A DNA stretch of 64,000 nucleotides from Prescottella soli. GTDB lineage: Bacteria; Actinomycetota; Actinomycetes; Mycobacteriales; Mycobacteriaceae. Position 1 is the first letter of the stretch. The number at the start of each line of letters is the position of its first letter. Made by a program: the position numbers and the translations under genes. This document shows positions 54,905 through 63,643 of this stretch, one piece after another. Below the pieces are notes generated by a model that saw only the letters and a program-made list of their open reading frames with translations, was not told the origin of the DNA and searched no databases. Where the stretch lies: positions 1-64,000 of the forward strand of contig NZ_CP157276.1 in assembly GCF_040024445.1 (NCBI RefSeq), written 5' to 3'.

Positions 54905-54933
54905 CGCCCCGGCCGACGAGCTCGACCGGGGCG
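54905..54933. terminator. Terminator for secreted protein gene
   Basis: CGCCCCGG (54905-54912) pairs with CCGGGGCG (54926-54933), 20 bp beyond the stop of the minus-strand gene ending at 54953. Confidence 0.8.
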
Positions 54934-54952
54934 GTTCAGCACGGAGGGGTCG

Positions 54953-55486
54953 CTAGCGCACGAGTGCGATGCCGACGCTGGGGCCGCCGTCTGGGATCTG
55001 GACGAGCGGGCTGTTCCACCAGGTCTGCGGCGTCGCGTCGTAGGTCAGTCTTTGGTAGGGCTGCGGGGTTGCGGGCGGGCGCACGTTGACCACGATTGGT
55101 TCGAGGCCTTGGTGGACGACGGCGAAGCGGTCTGGCGCGGTGGCACCGACCCCGACGAACTTCGTTGTCGGCGAGTTCAGGGCGTCGATCTCGTAGACGC
55201 GCCGGTACTCGGTCGCGTATGTCGTGCCCATCTTCGTTGCGTTGACGACCACGTCTTGAATGGCCTCGTAGATCGGGAATCCCGCGTTGCGGGCAGCGAT
55301 CAGTGTCTGAGTGGTGATTCCTTGTGGGGCGACGCTGTCGCCGGAGGCGAGGCTGGATGCTGCGGTGGTGATTGGCGCCAACGGGTCTGCGTTCGGGGTG
55401 GCTGCTGCGGGAACGGCCCCACCCATTACCGCTGCTGCGGTGATGGCTGTCGCAGTCAGCAAATGCTTCAATTGACGTGCTTGCAT
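54953..55486 (-). CDS. Secreted protein of unknown function (177 aa)
   Basis: Signal peptide with a long hydrophobic core (LLTATAITAAAVMGGAVPAA, cleavage near ATP) precedes a mature region with AARNAGFPIYEAIQDVVVNA and QPYQRLTYDATPQTWWNSPL. No Cys. Family not recognised; resembles exported actinobacterial proteins. It has its own terminator. Confidence 0.8.
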   Translation of the reverse strand: MQARQLKHLLTATAITAAAVMGGAVPAAATPNADPLAPITTAASSLASGDSVAPQGITTQTLIAARNAGFPIYEAIQDVVVNATKMGTTYATEYRRVYEIDALNSPTTKFVGVGATAPDRFAVVHQGLEPIVVNVRPPATPQPYQRLTYDATPQTWWNSPLVQIPDGGPSVGIALVR

Positions 55487-55655
55487 GATGATCTCCCCCT
55501 GTTTGTTGTGGCGTTGCGTGACCGCAGGGGACGACTAGCGCCCCTCCCCGCCCCTTCCTTTGGTATCTCGTCGAGTCGTCTGACTTCGTTACTGACGTGC
55601 ATACCGTTCCGCAGAAGTGTGAACGGGTATGGCAGGCGTTGGTGCAGCCTCTCGC

Positions 55656-55844
55656 TCAGGAGAGGTCGATGAGTCCCTGAAGGATCGATCTCCAGGCACC
55701 GTTGACGACGTCATGAGGAAATCCGAGCAGCTCTCCGATGCCGTGGAATGCGAGGTCGAAGGGCGCCAATGCGATCACCGCGCTGCCCATGACGAGGAGG
55801 TCGTTCACAGCGACCCCGTCGAAGACCATACCGAGAGAGCCCAT
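55656..55844 (-). CDS. 62-aa small hydrophobic protein
   Basis: ATG 55844 (MGSLGMVFDGVAVNDLLVMG) leads into SAVIALAPFDLAFHGIGELL and ends LQGLIDLS. One or two hydrophobic segments. Similar in style to the 47-aa gene at 31188; both begin MGS. Function unknown. Confidence 0.55.
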   Translation of the reverse strand: MGSLGMVFDGVAVNDLLVMGSAVIALAPFDLAFHGIGELLGFPHDVVNGAWRSILQGLIDLS

Positions 55845-55981
55845 CGAATCTCCGTCCCTTCCATTCGAATTCGCGGACACCGAGTGGTGTCGCACTGTCT
55901 ATCGGGTGTGCGTCACGAGATTGTTTCAGCGATGGAGGACACTGTGGTCGGCAGCGACGTGTCTCCTGCCGGAGTATGGGT

Positions 55982-57241
55982 TCACGGCGCACGATCTCGT
56001 GGTAGCCGGCGTGCGATGACGGCCGCGCCGGCCAGAATTGCTGAGTAGGCCAGGACGTAGAGGTTCACGAGCACGTCCCACGGGATCCATGTGGGTGGGA
56101 ACAAGTACAGCCCGACGACCAACCGGCCCGGGAACTGGTAGGCCCATGATCCAGCGACACCGAAGAGCGCGACCGTTCCCAGCCACCACCATGCGTTCGT
56201 CAGGGCGCGGTGCACGGTCCAGACGAGCAGTGGAACGAACCACACCCAGTGGTGGCTCCACGAGAACGGGGAGACGACCGAGGCGGTGAACCCTGCGATG
56301 GTGACCGCAAGCAGGGTCTCTCCACCGCGGTGCAGTCGCGCAACCACCCACAAACTCACGGCGATGATGATTGCCGCGAGCAGCAACCACAGCCACGTAG
56401 GAGTTGGTTCGCCGATGATCCGGGTGAGCGCCCCGCGCAGTGACTGGTTCGCCGCGTGCCCCTCATCCGCGATTCGGGTGGAATCGAAGAACGTCTCCGT
56501 CCAGTACTGCCACGAATCCCTGGGCAGCACAGCCCAGCTGACGCCTATCGTCGCAGCGATGGTGACGGTCGCGACCGCGGCGGCCCGCCATTGCCGCAGA
56601 GCCAGGTAGTAGAGCACGAAGTACGCCGGCGTCAGCTTGATTCCCGCCGCGATCCCGACCCCGATGCCCTTGAGCCTGCTGTGCTCGTCCCGGTAGGCAT
56701 CCCATAGCACCAGCGCCATCAGCACCAGGTTGATCTGTCCATAGAACAGCGTCGTGCGGACCGGTTCGAGGAACGCGAAACTGCAGGTCAGCAGCGTCGA
56801 CACGGCAACCGCGTGGCCACCAAGGCGGTAGCCCAGCATCCGCCAGCACAGGGCGACGATCGCCGCCAGGAGAACGACGTTGACGCCCATCCAGATGTAC
56901 TTGTCGATCTCGCCCGGCAGCAGCCCGAACGGGAGGAACATCAACGTCGAGAACGGCGTGTAGGTATACAGCAGACCGTGAATCACCGGTTCGGTGTATA
57001 GCGGCAGCCCAGCCATCACATGCCGCGCCCCGTCGCGGTAGACATCGAGATCAGCGCCGCCCATGAACAGCCCGGTGTACGGCATCCGCGGGTTGACCGT
57101 GGTGAACAGCAGCACCGTCGCCGCCGTCGCGATCACGGCGATGACAGCAAGCGTCGGCCATCCTGCAGGGAATTGTCGATCGCTTTGTGCCTCGGTGACA
57201 TCGGAGTCTGATGCCGGCAGATCTCTGGTGCCGCCACGCAT
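55982..57241 (-). CDS. GT87-family polyprenol-phosphate-mannose mannosyltransferase (PimE-like)
   Basis: The 419-aa integral membrane GT-C enzyme has ~10 TM helices; the first periplasmic loop carries GGADLDVYRDGARHVMAGLP with the catalytic Asp. Other family features are PFSTLMFLPFGLLP, FYGQINLVLMALVLWD, GIAAGIKLTPAYFVLYYLAL and PFSWSHHWVWFVPLLVW. These extend PIM/LM/LAM glycans using polyprenyl-phosphomannose in mycolic-acid bacteria. The gene for donor synthesis is not nearby. Confidence 0.92.
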   Translation of the reverse strand: MRGGTRDLPASDSDVTEAQSDRQFPAGWPTLAVIAVIATAATVLLFTTVNPRMPYTGLFMGGADLDVYRDGARHVMAGLPLYTEPVIHGLLYTYTPFSTLMFLPFGLLPGEIDKYIWMGVNVVLLAAIVALCWRMLGYRLGGHAVAVSTLLTCSFAFLEPVRTTLFYGQINLVLMALVLWDAYRDEHSRLKGIGVGIAAGIKLTPAYFVLYYLALRQWRAAAVATVTIAATIGVSWAVLPRDSWQYWTETFFDSTRIADEGHAANQSLRGALTRIIGEPTPTWLWLLLAAIIIAVSLWVVARLHRGGETLLAVTIAGFTASVVSPFSWSHHWVWFVPLLVWTVHRALTNAWWWLGTVALFGVAGSWAYQFPGRLVVGLYLFPPTWIPWDVLVNLYVLAYSAILAGAAVIARRLPRDRAP

Positions 57242-57418
57242 GATGAACAGTCCCTCCCCGGACCCCGCCTCAGCCCTTCTGCGAAGACGACGCCCAACCA
57301 ACGTAACCTACCGCGCGGTATGAAAGTTGGATCGGGTCCAGCGCTGCGCCGATGCGGTGAAGGCTCGGTGCGGTACCGTCACAGCAGTTCGAATGGTCGT
57401 CGACCATGGGGGGATGAA

Positions 57419-57768
57419 ATGCCGTTCAGTAGGAAGATTTCTGGTGGGGTGGCCGCGGGTGTAGTGATCGCGGGAGGGGAGCCGGCATCGGCCGAAGCTC
57501 TCTCCGAACTCGTGTCCGCGGAGACAAATTGCGGTTCGATGCCGGGGCCGCGATCCACGGCGTGAGCTCCGCCGACAGCTTCCCTGGCGGCACGCAGCCC
57601 TCCAGAGTGGTTGCGCTCCAGAGCTTCCAGGGGCTTGCAGGCATAGCGGTCGACGGCGGCAACGTCCATCTCACCGACCACCAGAACAAGCGTGCCCTCG
57701 CGCTTCCTGTCGACACGCGCACGCCCGGCCCCAGCACAGGACGTATCGACATCCCGTGCGGCAGCTGA
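57419..57768 (+). pseudogene. Decayed NHL-repeat paralog
   Basis: ATG 57419 opens a signal-like start (MPFSRKISGGVAAGVVIAGG) that stops by 57565. An overlapping frame from ~57545 gives one NHL repeat and C-terminus (GLAGIAVDGGNVHLTDHQNK, ALALPVDTRTPGPSTG) matching the end of the intact gene at 58638-59621. The five middle repeats are missing. Confidence 0.75.
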
Positions 57769-57909
57769 TCCAATCCGGGCGGGAAGACCCGGAGCGGCGC
57801 GTGATTGCGGGCCATCCCGTGGAACGACTATCCGATCCCCATAACGGCCGATATCCACAGGCGATCGATCTGCCCTTGCTGTACGACTACCGCGAAAGGT
57901 GCCCTCCGG

Positions 57910-58467
57910 ATGCAATTCTCGGAACGGATCGTCGGTCACATCCCGAATCGTTGGCTCACTCGACTGCTCGAGCGTGCCGAGATGGTCAAATTCCTCGTCG
58001 TCGGGGCCATCACGTTCGTGGCGACCGTGGTCCTGTACTTCGGGTTGAAGTGGACAGTGCTCACCGACAAGCCCATCACCGCCAACGTGCTCGCGGTCCT
58101 CGTCGCCACGATCCTGTCGTACGTCCTGAACCGAGAATGGTCCTTCGCCGAGCGCGGACGCCGCCCGCGACATCACGAAGCCGCCCTGTACTTCACCGTG
58201 GCCGGAATCGGGGTCGCAATCAACCAGATCCCGCTCGGGATTGCGAGATACGTCTTCGACCTGAGGGTGCCCCACGTGTCGCTCGTCGTCGATAACGTCT
58301 CCGACTTCGTCAGCGGCTCCATCATCGGAACGCTCATGGCGACCGCCTTCCGGTGGTGGGCAATGCGGCGCTTCGTCTTTCCCGACCAGACCTACACCGG
58401 ACAAGCCCCGGACGAGGAAATCGCACGAGCGGTGGAACGCATCGGCGGGGCCGGCGAAACGGAATGA
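57910..58467 (+). CDS. GtrA-family membrane protein
   Basis: The 185-aa protein has four TM helices (MVKFLVVGAITFVATVVLYF, ANVLAVLVATILSYVLNREW, EAALYFTVAGIGVAINQIPL and SGSIIGTLMATAFRWWAMRR) typical of GtrA, which moves polyprenyl-linked sugars or anchors glycosyltransferases. RRFVFPD after the last helix is typical. Possible partner of the GT87 enzyme 670 bp away, on the opposite strand. Confidence 0.92.
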   Translation: MQFSERIVGHIPNRWLTRLLERAEMVKFLVVGAITFVATVVLYFGLKWTVLTDKPITANVLAVLVATILSYVLNREWSFAERGRRPRHHEAALYFTVAGIGVAINQIPLGIARYVFDLRVPHVSLVVDNVSDFVSGSIIGTLMATAFRWWAMRRFVFPDQTYTGQAPDEEIARAVERIGGAGETE

Positions 58468-58637
58468 CAGTGGGCTGGCCACGGTGTCCAGCGGTCAACC
58501 ACAGCCGCTGAGCGCGCGCCGATCGGTCAACGGCCGGTAACAATCGACGCCCGCACAACGACATTGGCGATGTGCAGGTCGCTCATGCGGTTAGCGTCAC
58601 GCACACCAGGGGTGGTCCATTCGGCCGAGGGGGAAGC

Positions 58638-59621
58638 ATGGCTGTTGTGAAGAAGTGCGCCGTCGGCGTCGCAGCCGCGGTGGTCGTCGTGGAGATGGGA
58701 TCGGCGGGTGCGGCGGCGGCGGAGCCGCTCGCCGATGCCGGCATGGCCGTCCAGTCCTTCCTTCTCGACGTTGGCGTGCCAGTACCGGGGCAGACGGCAT
58801 TCGCGTTTCCGACGGCCGACTACCTCGTCCGTGTCGCCGCCGACAACGGTGCCGTATACGTGGCGAACAACAGTGATACCGCCAAGGAAGTTCTCGTTCT
58901 TCCCGCCGGCGCCTTCGCACCTTCTGTTCTGCCGCTGGGCGAGCTCACCGACGTTTGGGGCATTGCAGTCGAGAACGGCAACGTGTACGTCCTCGACCAG
59001 GACCGGGTCCTCCTCCTCGAGGCCGGACACTCGACGCCGACGGTTCTACCGTTCGCTGGGTTGCATCAGCCGTTGGGCATCGCGGTCGAGGACGGCAACG
59101 TCTACGTCGCAGACACGTTCAACCAGCGAGTCCTCGAGCTGCCCGCGGGGGCGTCGATCCCGACCGAGCTACCGTTCCGTGGCCTCGACGGCGGGCCGGT
59201 CGAGATCGCGGTCGATGGCGGTGACGTCTACGCCACCGACATGTATTCCAAGCGGTTGTTCACACTCCCTGCCGGAGCGCCGGAATCGACCGTCCTGCCC
59301 TACCGGGGCGAGAGCAACATCGCAAGCCTGGTCGCCCGCGACGGTGATGTGTACTACGTCGACGAATCGAACATGTACGACGGCGATTTCGGCTCCCTCG
59401 GCAAGCCCCCACCGGGCGGCACGGTCCGCAAAGTGCCTGCCGGCACCTCGACCCCGGTAACCCTGCCGTTCAGCGGCTTCCGCGGACTGACCGGCATCGA
59501 CCTCGACGGCGACCGCGTCTACATCGCCGACTCGGGACACCGGCAGGTTCTGTCCCTGCCCGTCAACGCCACCGCACCCCAGCCCGGGACCGGCAGCACC
59601 ACCCTCCCGTTCGGAAGCTGA
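58638..59621 (+). CDS. Secreted NHL-repeat beta-propeller protein
   Basis: The 327-aa protein has a signal peptide (VGVAAAVVVVEMGSAGAAAA) then six propeller blades, each with the pattern G(I/L)AV(E/D)DGNVYVADxxNxRVLxLPAG. Examples are GIAVEDGNVYVADTFNQRVL and GIDLDGDRVYIADSGHRQVL. NHL propellers bind proteins or glycans. Paralogous to the PknD sensor-domain type in style but lacks a kinase. A decayed paralog lies 1.2 kb upstream. Confidence 0.88.
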   Translation: MAVVKKCAVGVAAAVVVVEMGSAGAAAAEPLADAGMAVQSFLLDVGVPVPGQTAFAFPTADYLVRVAADNGAVYVANNSDTAKEVLVLPAGAFAPSVLPLGELTDVWGIAVENGNVYVLDQDRVLLLEAGHSTPTVLPFAGLHQPLGIAVEDGNVYVADTFNQRVLELPAGASIPTELPFRGLDGGPVEIAVDGGDVYATDMYSKRLFTLPAGAPESTVLPYRGESNIASLVARDGDVYYVDESNMYDGDFGSLGKPPPGGTVRKVPAGTSTPVTLPFSGFRGLTGIDLDGDRVYIADSGHRQVLSLPVNATAPQPGTGSTTLPFGS

Positions 59622-59682
59622 CAACGCCCCTACTGCGAGGAAGTCATCACCATGAATGCTCCCCGCTGATGCGACTCACCGC

Positions 59683-59913
59683 TCATTCAGAAGAGGCCTG
59701 GCCGGTTGGTCGAAGGGTAGGGGTGCCAAGTGCGGTGGCCCGGGCCGACAGGCGGCTTGTCTCGTCGCGTTTGCTGCGGAGGAAGGCCAGGGTGAGATCG
59801 ATGCCTTCGATTTCGCCGAGCCAGCCTTCGTCGTGTGCGCGGTCGCGTCGCTGGAGCAGATCGGTTTCGATGTCGGTGAGCCGGGTGATCATTTTCGGGT
59901 CGACTCGGAGCAT
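59683..59913 (-). CDS. Small recombinase-associated helical protein (76 aa)
   Basis: MITRLTDIETDLLQRRDRAH then EGWLGEIEGIDLTLAFLRSK is a helical pattern I associate with short proteins accompanying actinobacterial integrase modules. Start ATG 59913 or 59892. Opposite in direction to the integrase remains beside it. Function unknown; may regulate or assist recombination. Confidence 0.65.
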   Translation of the reverse strand: MLRVDPKMITRLTDIETDLLQRRDRAHDEGWLGEIEGIDLTLAFLRSKRDETSRLSARATALGTPTLRPTGQASSE

Positions 59914-60003
59914 CGAACAGCGGATGCACCGTTGACTGAACTAACTCTGGGTTAGGGCAGGTCGGAATGCTCGGGGTTTGAGCTACGTCGGTAGCTTGCC
60001 CAC

Positions 60004-61258
60004 GTGGTCGAATCGGAAGAGAGCGGACGCGACCTCACAAGCCTCGCAGTGCCCTGCGTCGGTCGGTTGGTGGCCACCGGCGAGCAGACGGTGCCGTATC
60101 ACCTGCCGGACGCTGGCGGCGCGGTGGTCGAGCCGGTGGCGGTGTTCCTGCAGGAGCTGCCGGCCTCCGGGCGGTCGGCGTCGACGTTGCGCTCGTGTGA
60201 CATGGACCTCTTGCGGTGGTGACGGTTCCTACTCGCGGTAGATGTCGGCTGGGATCGGGCGACCAGGCGGGAGGCCCGCGACTTCGGTTGCTGGATCCAA
60301 CTGACGATCAAGCACCGGCGGCAGGCCACGAGGTCCGGCAGCACCGGACCGACGAATGTGATCGCGGGCGCGCCGAATCCGATCACCGGCAAGCCGGCAC
60401 TGGGCGACCGTTATGCGCCGGCCACCGTGACGCACAGCGAGACTGTGTTGCGCAGCTTCTACGACTTCCACCGAGACGAGGGCACCGGCCCGATCCTGAA
60501 CCCGTTTCCGCTCGCTCAATCCCGCCGGTCGCGTCGGGCGCACGCACACCACAACCCGATGGACGGTGGGCGCGCGAGCGGGTGGGACGTTACCGGCCGA
60601 AGGTTCCGCGCCGGGTCCCCCGAGCGATTCCCGACCAGCGGTTCAACGAGCTGTTCGCGGCACTGCCCTCTAACCAAGACCGGGCATTGGTCGCGTTCTG
60701 GATCTCGACCGGAGTGCGGGCGTCGGACCTTCGGGGGTGCAGCAGTGCGACATCGATCCGGGTCAGCAGTTGATCACCTTGGTGCGCAAGGGGACTCGTG
60801 CGAAACAGCCGGTTCCGGAGTCGGCGGATGCGTTCGTGTGGCTGCGCTTGCATCAGGAAGAGATGCACGGCGAGGTTCCCCGAGGTCGCACCCAGCCGGT
60901 GTGGTGGACGCTGCGCCGACCTCGGCGACCGTTGAATTACCCTGCGGCGCACAGGATGTTCGCGCGAGCCAACGCCGCAGTTGGATCTGACTGGACTTTG
61001 CACGATCTGCGGCACAGCGCCGCGGCCAGGATAGCTCGCGACCCGCAGCTGATGCTGAGCGACGTGCAGCTCGTCCTGGGTCACGCGCACCTGTCTACGA
61101 CCGAGATCTACCTGACCCCCGACAAGGATGAGGTGATCGCCGGGGTGCTGGCCCTTCACGCGCGCATCGCGGAACAGCGCGAGAAACTGGTGCCTCCGCC
61201 GCCGTCACCGGGCTATGACCCGCAGGCGTTGAGTGTGCTGTTCGGGAGGATGCTGTGA
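60004..61258 (+). pseudogene. Tyrosine recombinase (integrase) broken by stops and frameshifts
   Basis: GTG 60004 starts the SAM-like domain (LPASGRSASTLRSCDMDLLR), then TGA at 60220-60222. Homology continues as RREARDFGCWIQLTIKHRRQ, RYAPATVTHSETVLRSFYDF, a shift near 60540 to QRFNELFAALPSNQDRALVA and STGVRASDLRG (catalytic Arg), then a shift near 60740 to LHDLRHSAAARIA (His-x-x-Arg) and LGHAHLSTTEIYL (Tyr). All catalytic residues survive but at least three lesions break the frame. The C-terminal ORF alone (60737-61258) remains open. Confidence 0.88.
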
Positions 61259-61692
61259 CCACCTTCGTCAAACACTTCACACGCAAGCCGCTGCCGGCCG
61301 CCACTGCCGTCGCCGCAGAACAGCGGGCCCGGAACAGTCAGCTGCGCAATCGGTTTCCTCGTCGATCGGCGGAAGGCTGGTGTCCCCACACCGCGGCGCC
61401 TGCGGAGCACGTTCAGCAACGGCTGACCACGGCACCGTTCGTGGCCGTGGCAGCCGCCACGAACGCCGGCCGACGGCGCGGGGTGGCCAAGCTGCTGCGC
61501 TGGCTGTCATCGTTTCCCGGGGACACCTGGCAGGACCGCTGGTTGGCCAGCGGCGCGGAGGACCGTCCCGGGACCGGATGGATCGAGCTGCCGAAGCGGT
61601 GGCTGTCGGGGCATGGCGAGGCCGCGTCCTACGACTCGACGGATCTGCCCTCGGGCTTGTTGATGCTGATCGGCGCGGACGTCATCCGCCGG
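61255..61692 (+). pseudogene. N-terminal part of second integrase-module protein
   Basis: ATGT overlap with the integrase stop. It begins MTTFVKHFTRKPLPAATAVA, with RRRGVAKLLRWLSSFPGDTW and QDRWLASGAEDRPGTGWIEL, matching the N-terminal region of large proteins encoded after such integrases. Around 61690 the reading frame passes without a stop into a TetR ligand domain, so the C-terminal part has been replaced. Confidence 0.65.
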
Positions 61693-61935
61693 ATGGACGC
61701 CTACGCCGCAGCGGTCGCCGTCGCGCTGGCCGGTCCGGATCCGTGGCAGGGCTTCGTCGGCTACGTCGAGGCGGTGTGCGCAATGCAGGCCGCCGACCGA
61801 GGCTTCGCCGACGTCCTCACCATGACCTTCCCGACCGCCAAACGTCTAGAGGCCCGCCGAGCCGAGGCCTACGACGGTTTCCTCGAACTCATCGCCCGAG
61901 CTCAGGCCAGCGGCCACCTGCGTGGAGTCCGCCGG
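61693..61935 (+). pseudogene. TetR C-terminal ligand-domain fragment
   Basis: The frame reads MDAYAAAVAVALAGPDPWQG, FVGYVEAVCAMQAADRGFAD, VLTMTFPTAKRLEARRAEAY and DGFLELIARAQASGHLR, the C-terminal domain of a TetR regulator (TetR_C type with LQAADRG..D). No HTH. It is fused in frame to the integrase partner before it and to the membrane protein after it. Confidence 0.75.
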
Positions 61936-61986
61936 GTCCAGACGTTCCGTGCATCCAGTGTGCTGCGGCTGTGTTTAGCTGCAGGT

Positions 61987-62412
61987 ATGGGGTGGGCGAC
62001 GCGGGAGATCGGTATTGCGGCCGGAGTCGGAGTTGCAGCGGCCGCTGCATGGTGTGTGCCCGCGGGCATTGGGGGGTTGACGTTGGTGGCGTTGGTGGTG
62101 GGTGGGTTCGTCGGGGTTGTGGTCGGTTCGGTGTCGGTGGTGGGCGGCGCTCTCGCGGTGCGGTCGGCGCAGGTGTGGCCGCCCCGGTCGGCGCGCTGTT
62201 GGCGGCATAGGTTCGCGACCTGTTCGGCTGCTGCTGTGTTCCTGCTGGTCGCGGTGGTCTTCGTCTGGAGCGTGCTGGCTTCGACGACGCCCGGGCAGGT
62301 GCTCTCATCGGTCGGAGGGTGGTTCCTGGGGATCTCGGCGGTGTGGTCGGCGGTGACGTACATGTGCACGATGTTCCTCGCGCCGGCCGCTGAGTCCGCT
62401 GCACTTCGTTGA
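61987..62412 (+). CDS. Four-TM membrane protein, paralog 2
   Basis: The 141-aa protein from ATG 61987; the frame is open upstream through the chimera, but homology to 50381-50803 starts here. Shared elements are GSVSVVGGALAVRSAQVWPP, RSARCWRHRFATCSAAAVFL and SAVTYMCTMFLAPAAES. The N-terminal half is more diverged. Followed by the conserved 170-bp element. Confidence 0.8.
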   Translation: MGWATREIGIAAGVGVAAAAAWCVPAGIGGLTLVALVVGGFVGVVVGSVSVVGGALAVRSAQVWPPRSARCWRHRFATCSAAAVFLLVAVVFVWSVLASTTPGQVLSSVGGWFLGISAVWSAVTYMCTMFLAPAAESAALR

Positions 62413-62582
62413 TGTTTGAGCTGGGACGACCAAGGTGGGTGGGATGTCGACGTTAGTGCGGCTCCTCGACAGTGAGGTCCTTCAGCTGTGATCCTCAGCT
62501 GTCAGTGGCGTGGATCTGACCGATGAGAGTCGCAGGTATCAGCTGTTTTCGGTCTACCTCTGTCTCGTGGAGAAGTAGCGAA
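62413..62582 (+). repeat. 170-bp conserved non-coding element, copy 2
   Basis: Same length and 92% identical by eye to 50804-50973, starting exactly after the stop codon in both. It retains three of the four CAGCTG palindromes; the right arm of the hairpin is degraded (CTGACCGATGA). The rest of the 356-bp gap to 62768 shows no gene. Confidence 0.9.
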
Positions 62583-62768
62583 GTTCGTGGTCGTCCGCCT
62601 TGCGGGCCGTTCTGCGGATCAGTTGTCGGCGGGCGGACCTCTCACATTCACGGCGATCCTCAAAGGTCATACCCCTTGATGACACAGTTGGCTACGCCAG
62701 CACTGCTGTTGACAGGTCTGAAACGTGGGTTAGCGTTGCTAGCAGTAGCGACTGACGGGAGCTACAAC

Positions 62769-63246
62769 ATGGGCTCGGACCTCATCACCCGTGCCGCCGC
62801 ACTGATCGCCGTGCCGGGTACCGCGGTGGTCTACTGCGCCGACGTGTCCCGCGCGATTGTGCTGCGACCGGCTGTGGCGTTGGTCGACGACCGTGCCCTG
62901 GTCGTAGTGACCGGAAGCGTGCATCGATATCGAGACCGGCGGATGCCCGTGCCCGGGTTTGCTCGGGGTTCTGGCAACCGGGACAAGTGCGGTGCTGGCC
63001 ACGGTGGCCGCGCACTGGGTACAGGCGATCGCTGCGGGCGCCGCGCTGGTCCCGCTGTTGGTCTGGATTGTGCTCTACGCGCAGGTGAGCGTCCCAACCG
63101 ATCGACAACTGGCAGCGGCCGTCGACGCCGGGAATATGCTGCCGAATGTGCAGGTGCTGCAAGCGAAATGGGGCAGCGTTACCGGCGCTCGTGCGTTGCT
63201 TCGGGGTCTGGCACCGGCTGCCCTATGCGTGGTGCTGATGATCTGA
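62769..63246 (+). pseudogene. DUF1772-like membrane protein with +1 frameshift
   Basis: ATG 62769 opens MGSDLITRAAALIAVPGTAV, VALVDDRALVVVTGSVHRYR, RRMPVPG. At GGGTTTGC (62954-62961) an extra T shifts the frame. The following frame continues LLGVLATGTSAVLATVAAHW, ALVPLLVWIVLYAQVSVPTD and ends LCVVLMI. Joined, this fits a ~159-aa DUF1772/anthrone-oxygenase-like protein with four TM helices. Confidence 0.75.
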
Positions 63247-63303
63247 CACGCTGCGCCCGCAGATCCACACCAGCCGACATCAACTGAAGGAGCACGGCAT
63301 TCG

Positions 63304-63621
63304 ATGTTTCAGCTCAGGATCTACACTCTGCGATCGACTGAAGCTCTGCAGCAGTATGCGAAGGTTCACTGGGCCCGCCACGTGGCGACTTTCACGAAGT
63401 TCGGGGTCACCACGCACGGTGTGTGGACAGAGCGAAGCGGCGGCGCGAGTCGACTCGTCGCGCTGATCGACTACCCACCGGGCGCCGATCCCGAACAAGT
63501 GACGCGGCAGGTCATGGCCAGCCCAGAATTCGCCTCCGACATGGCTGGATTCGATACCGACGAGATCGTCGACGTTCAGTCGATGCTGCTCGACCCGACG
63601 TCATTCTCGCCCATTCATTGA
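63304..63621 (+). CDS. NIPSNAP-family protein
   Basis: The 105-aa ferredoxin-like dimeric alpha/beta barrel protein has MFQLRIYTLRSTEALQQYAK at the N-terminus, HWARHVATFTKFGVTTHGVW and a final VDVQSMLLDPTSFSP. Function of bacterial members unclear. ATG 63304. Spaced 23 bp from the DUF4267-like gene and probably co-transcribed. Confidence 0.88.
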   Translation: MFQLRIYTLRSTEALQQYAKVHWARHVATFTKFGVTTHGVWTERSGGASRLVALIDYPPGADPEQVTRQVMASPEFASDMAGFDTDEIVDVQSMLLDPTSFSPIH

Positions 63622-63643
63622 CGAAATCCCAGGGGTGTTCGAC

